In this document: positions 63,463 through 64,000 of the stretch, piece after piece | How the letters are laid out: the number at the start of each line of letters is the position of its first letter | How positions within the stretch are numbered: position 1 is the stretch's first letter | Assembly: GCA_029719485.1 (NCBI GenBank) | Contig: CP120722.1 | Coordinates: forward strand, 2,604,001-2,668,000 | Length of the DNA stretch: 64,000 nt | Direction: 5' to 3' | Source: Kiritimatiellota bacterium B12222 | GTDB taxonomy: Bacteria; Verrucomicrobiota; Kiritimatiellia; SS1-B-03-39; UBA6053 | Notes under the pieces: generated by a model | Database searches by the model: none | What the model saw: only the letters and a program-made list of their open reading frames with translations | Told to the model about the DNA's origin: nothing | Translations under genes and position numbers: made by a program

Positions 63463-64000
63463 ATGAGTAAAGACCTTAAATTGACCCGAAATATCGGGAT
63501 CTCCGCCCATATTGACAGTGGTAAAACCACGTTGACCGAACGTATCCTTTTTTACACAGGAACGATTCACAAAATTGAAGAAGTTCGTGGGGGTGGCGAT
63601 GGCGCGACCATGGACCATATGGAGCTGGAAAAAGAAAAAGGGATTACCATTACCTCCGCTGCGACAACTGTAGCGTGGAAAGAAAACAAAATTAACATCA
63701 TTGATACTCCTGGACACGTGGACTTCACCGTTGAAGTAGAACGTTCCTTGCGCGTACTTGATGGTGCGATTTTGGTACTTTGTGGTGTGGCGGGCGTTCA
63801 GTCCCAGTCCATCACGGTTGACCGTCAGATGAAACGGTATCGCGTACCCCGTTTGGCCTTCATTAACAAATTGGACCGTACCGGAGCAGATCCTGAGAAA
63901 GTAACCTCTGATCTCTGTGAGAAACTTCATTTGAACGCAGTGATGTTCCAATTACCTATCGGAATTGAAGGTGATTTGGCTGGTGCCGTGGATCTGTTCA
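63463..64000 (+). CDS. fusA: Translation elongation factor G (3' partial)
   Basis: The first ~179 codons are present; the gene runs off the window. G1 '[19 protein letters not shown]', G2 '[12 protein letters not shown]', G3 'DTPGHVDF' and G4 'NKLD' of the GTPase domain are all visible. '[12 protein letters not shown]' and '[18 protein letters not shown]' resemble mitochondrial EFG1 and the bacterial 'spd' EF-G group more than ordinary EF-G ('MAHIDAGKTTTTER'). Drives ribosomal translocation. Confidence 0.95.
   Translation, partial: MSKDLKLTRNIGISAHIDSGKTTLTERILFYTGTIHKIEEVRGGGDGATMDHMELEKEKGITITSAATTVAWKENKINIIDTPGHVDFTVEVERSLRVLDGAILVLCGVAGVQSQSITVDRQMKRYRVPRLAFINKLDRTGADPEKVTSDLCEKLHLNAVMFQLPIGIEGDLAGAVDLF

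Overview
The window looks like chromosomal DNA from a member of the Planctomycetota-Verrucomicrobiota (PVC) superphylum, most likely Verrucomicrobiota. The signs are a large pseudopilin-like protein resembling the Verru_Chthon cassette A family, a PEP-CTERM protein, several AraC regulators beside polysaccharide-degradation genes, a MoxR/DUF58/BatA/DUF4175-type operon, lipid A and LPS-core genes (hence a Gram-negative envelope), and an EF-G whose N-terminus reads like the mitochondrial-EFG1/'spd' type. This placement is inferred from gene content; no rRNA gene is present.

Layout. (1) 1-6.5 kb, plus strand: a compact four-gene locus encoding a GAF-like/HlyD membrane protein (5' end outside the window), a PqqD-M50 protease-HlyD fusion, a C-terminally short SecA-like ATPase and a small periplasmic HlyD-type adaptor. 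No ABC, RND or outer-membrane partner is visible. It is the best candidate for an undescribed export or maturation system. (2) 6.5-16.7 kb: carbohydrate use. An SGNH esterase and a GH28 enzyme are followed by a secreted 11-residue-repeat protein and a VOC protein, then an amino-sugar operon (ROK-like protein, PIG-L deacetylase, NagB) facing a sugar isomerase/oxidoreductase pair, with AraC regulators on both sides. (3) 17-23 kb: a giant pseudopilin-like protein with a small secreted partner, and a PEP-CTERM protein divergent from an AraC regulator. (4) 23.9-28.6 kb: a PL22-like oligogalacturonate lyase and two tandem GH5 paralogs sharing an AT-rich palindromic motif upstream, then a decayed coding remnant. 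(5) 29.3-37.4 kb: housekeeping genes: initiator tRNA-Met, leuCD, an M16C metalloprotease, an AI-2E-family transporter, a SAM hydrolase-like enzyme and a stand-alone rpsN. (6) 37.6-50.1 kb: a Cys-rich small secreted protein, then a five-gene operon: FHA-MoxR fusion, DUF58, BatA/VWA, VWA membrane protein and a 1362-residue DUF4175-like protein with an enormous Ala/Gln coiled coil. (7) 50.1-62.8 kb, minus strand: aat, ruvB, a deaminase, a coiled-coil exported protein, lytic transglycosylase, murJ, two LPS glycosyltransferases and lpxK in one close-packed series, then a sulfotransferase, rsgA, a PDZ protein, a sirtuin and a TlpA-like thioredoxin. (8) 62.9-64 kb, plus strand: an HPr-like protein and the start of fusA.

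How they fit together: regions 2-4 describe a cell that depolymerises pectin-like and beta-glucan-like polysaccharides, imports the products and feeds amino sugars and uronate-type sugars to central metabolism under AraC control. Regions 1 and 6 are envelope machines: one SecA/HlyD/M50-based, one MoxR-chaperone-based. Region 7 builds peptidoglycan and LPS. No mobile element, CRISPR array or rRNA was seen.
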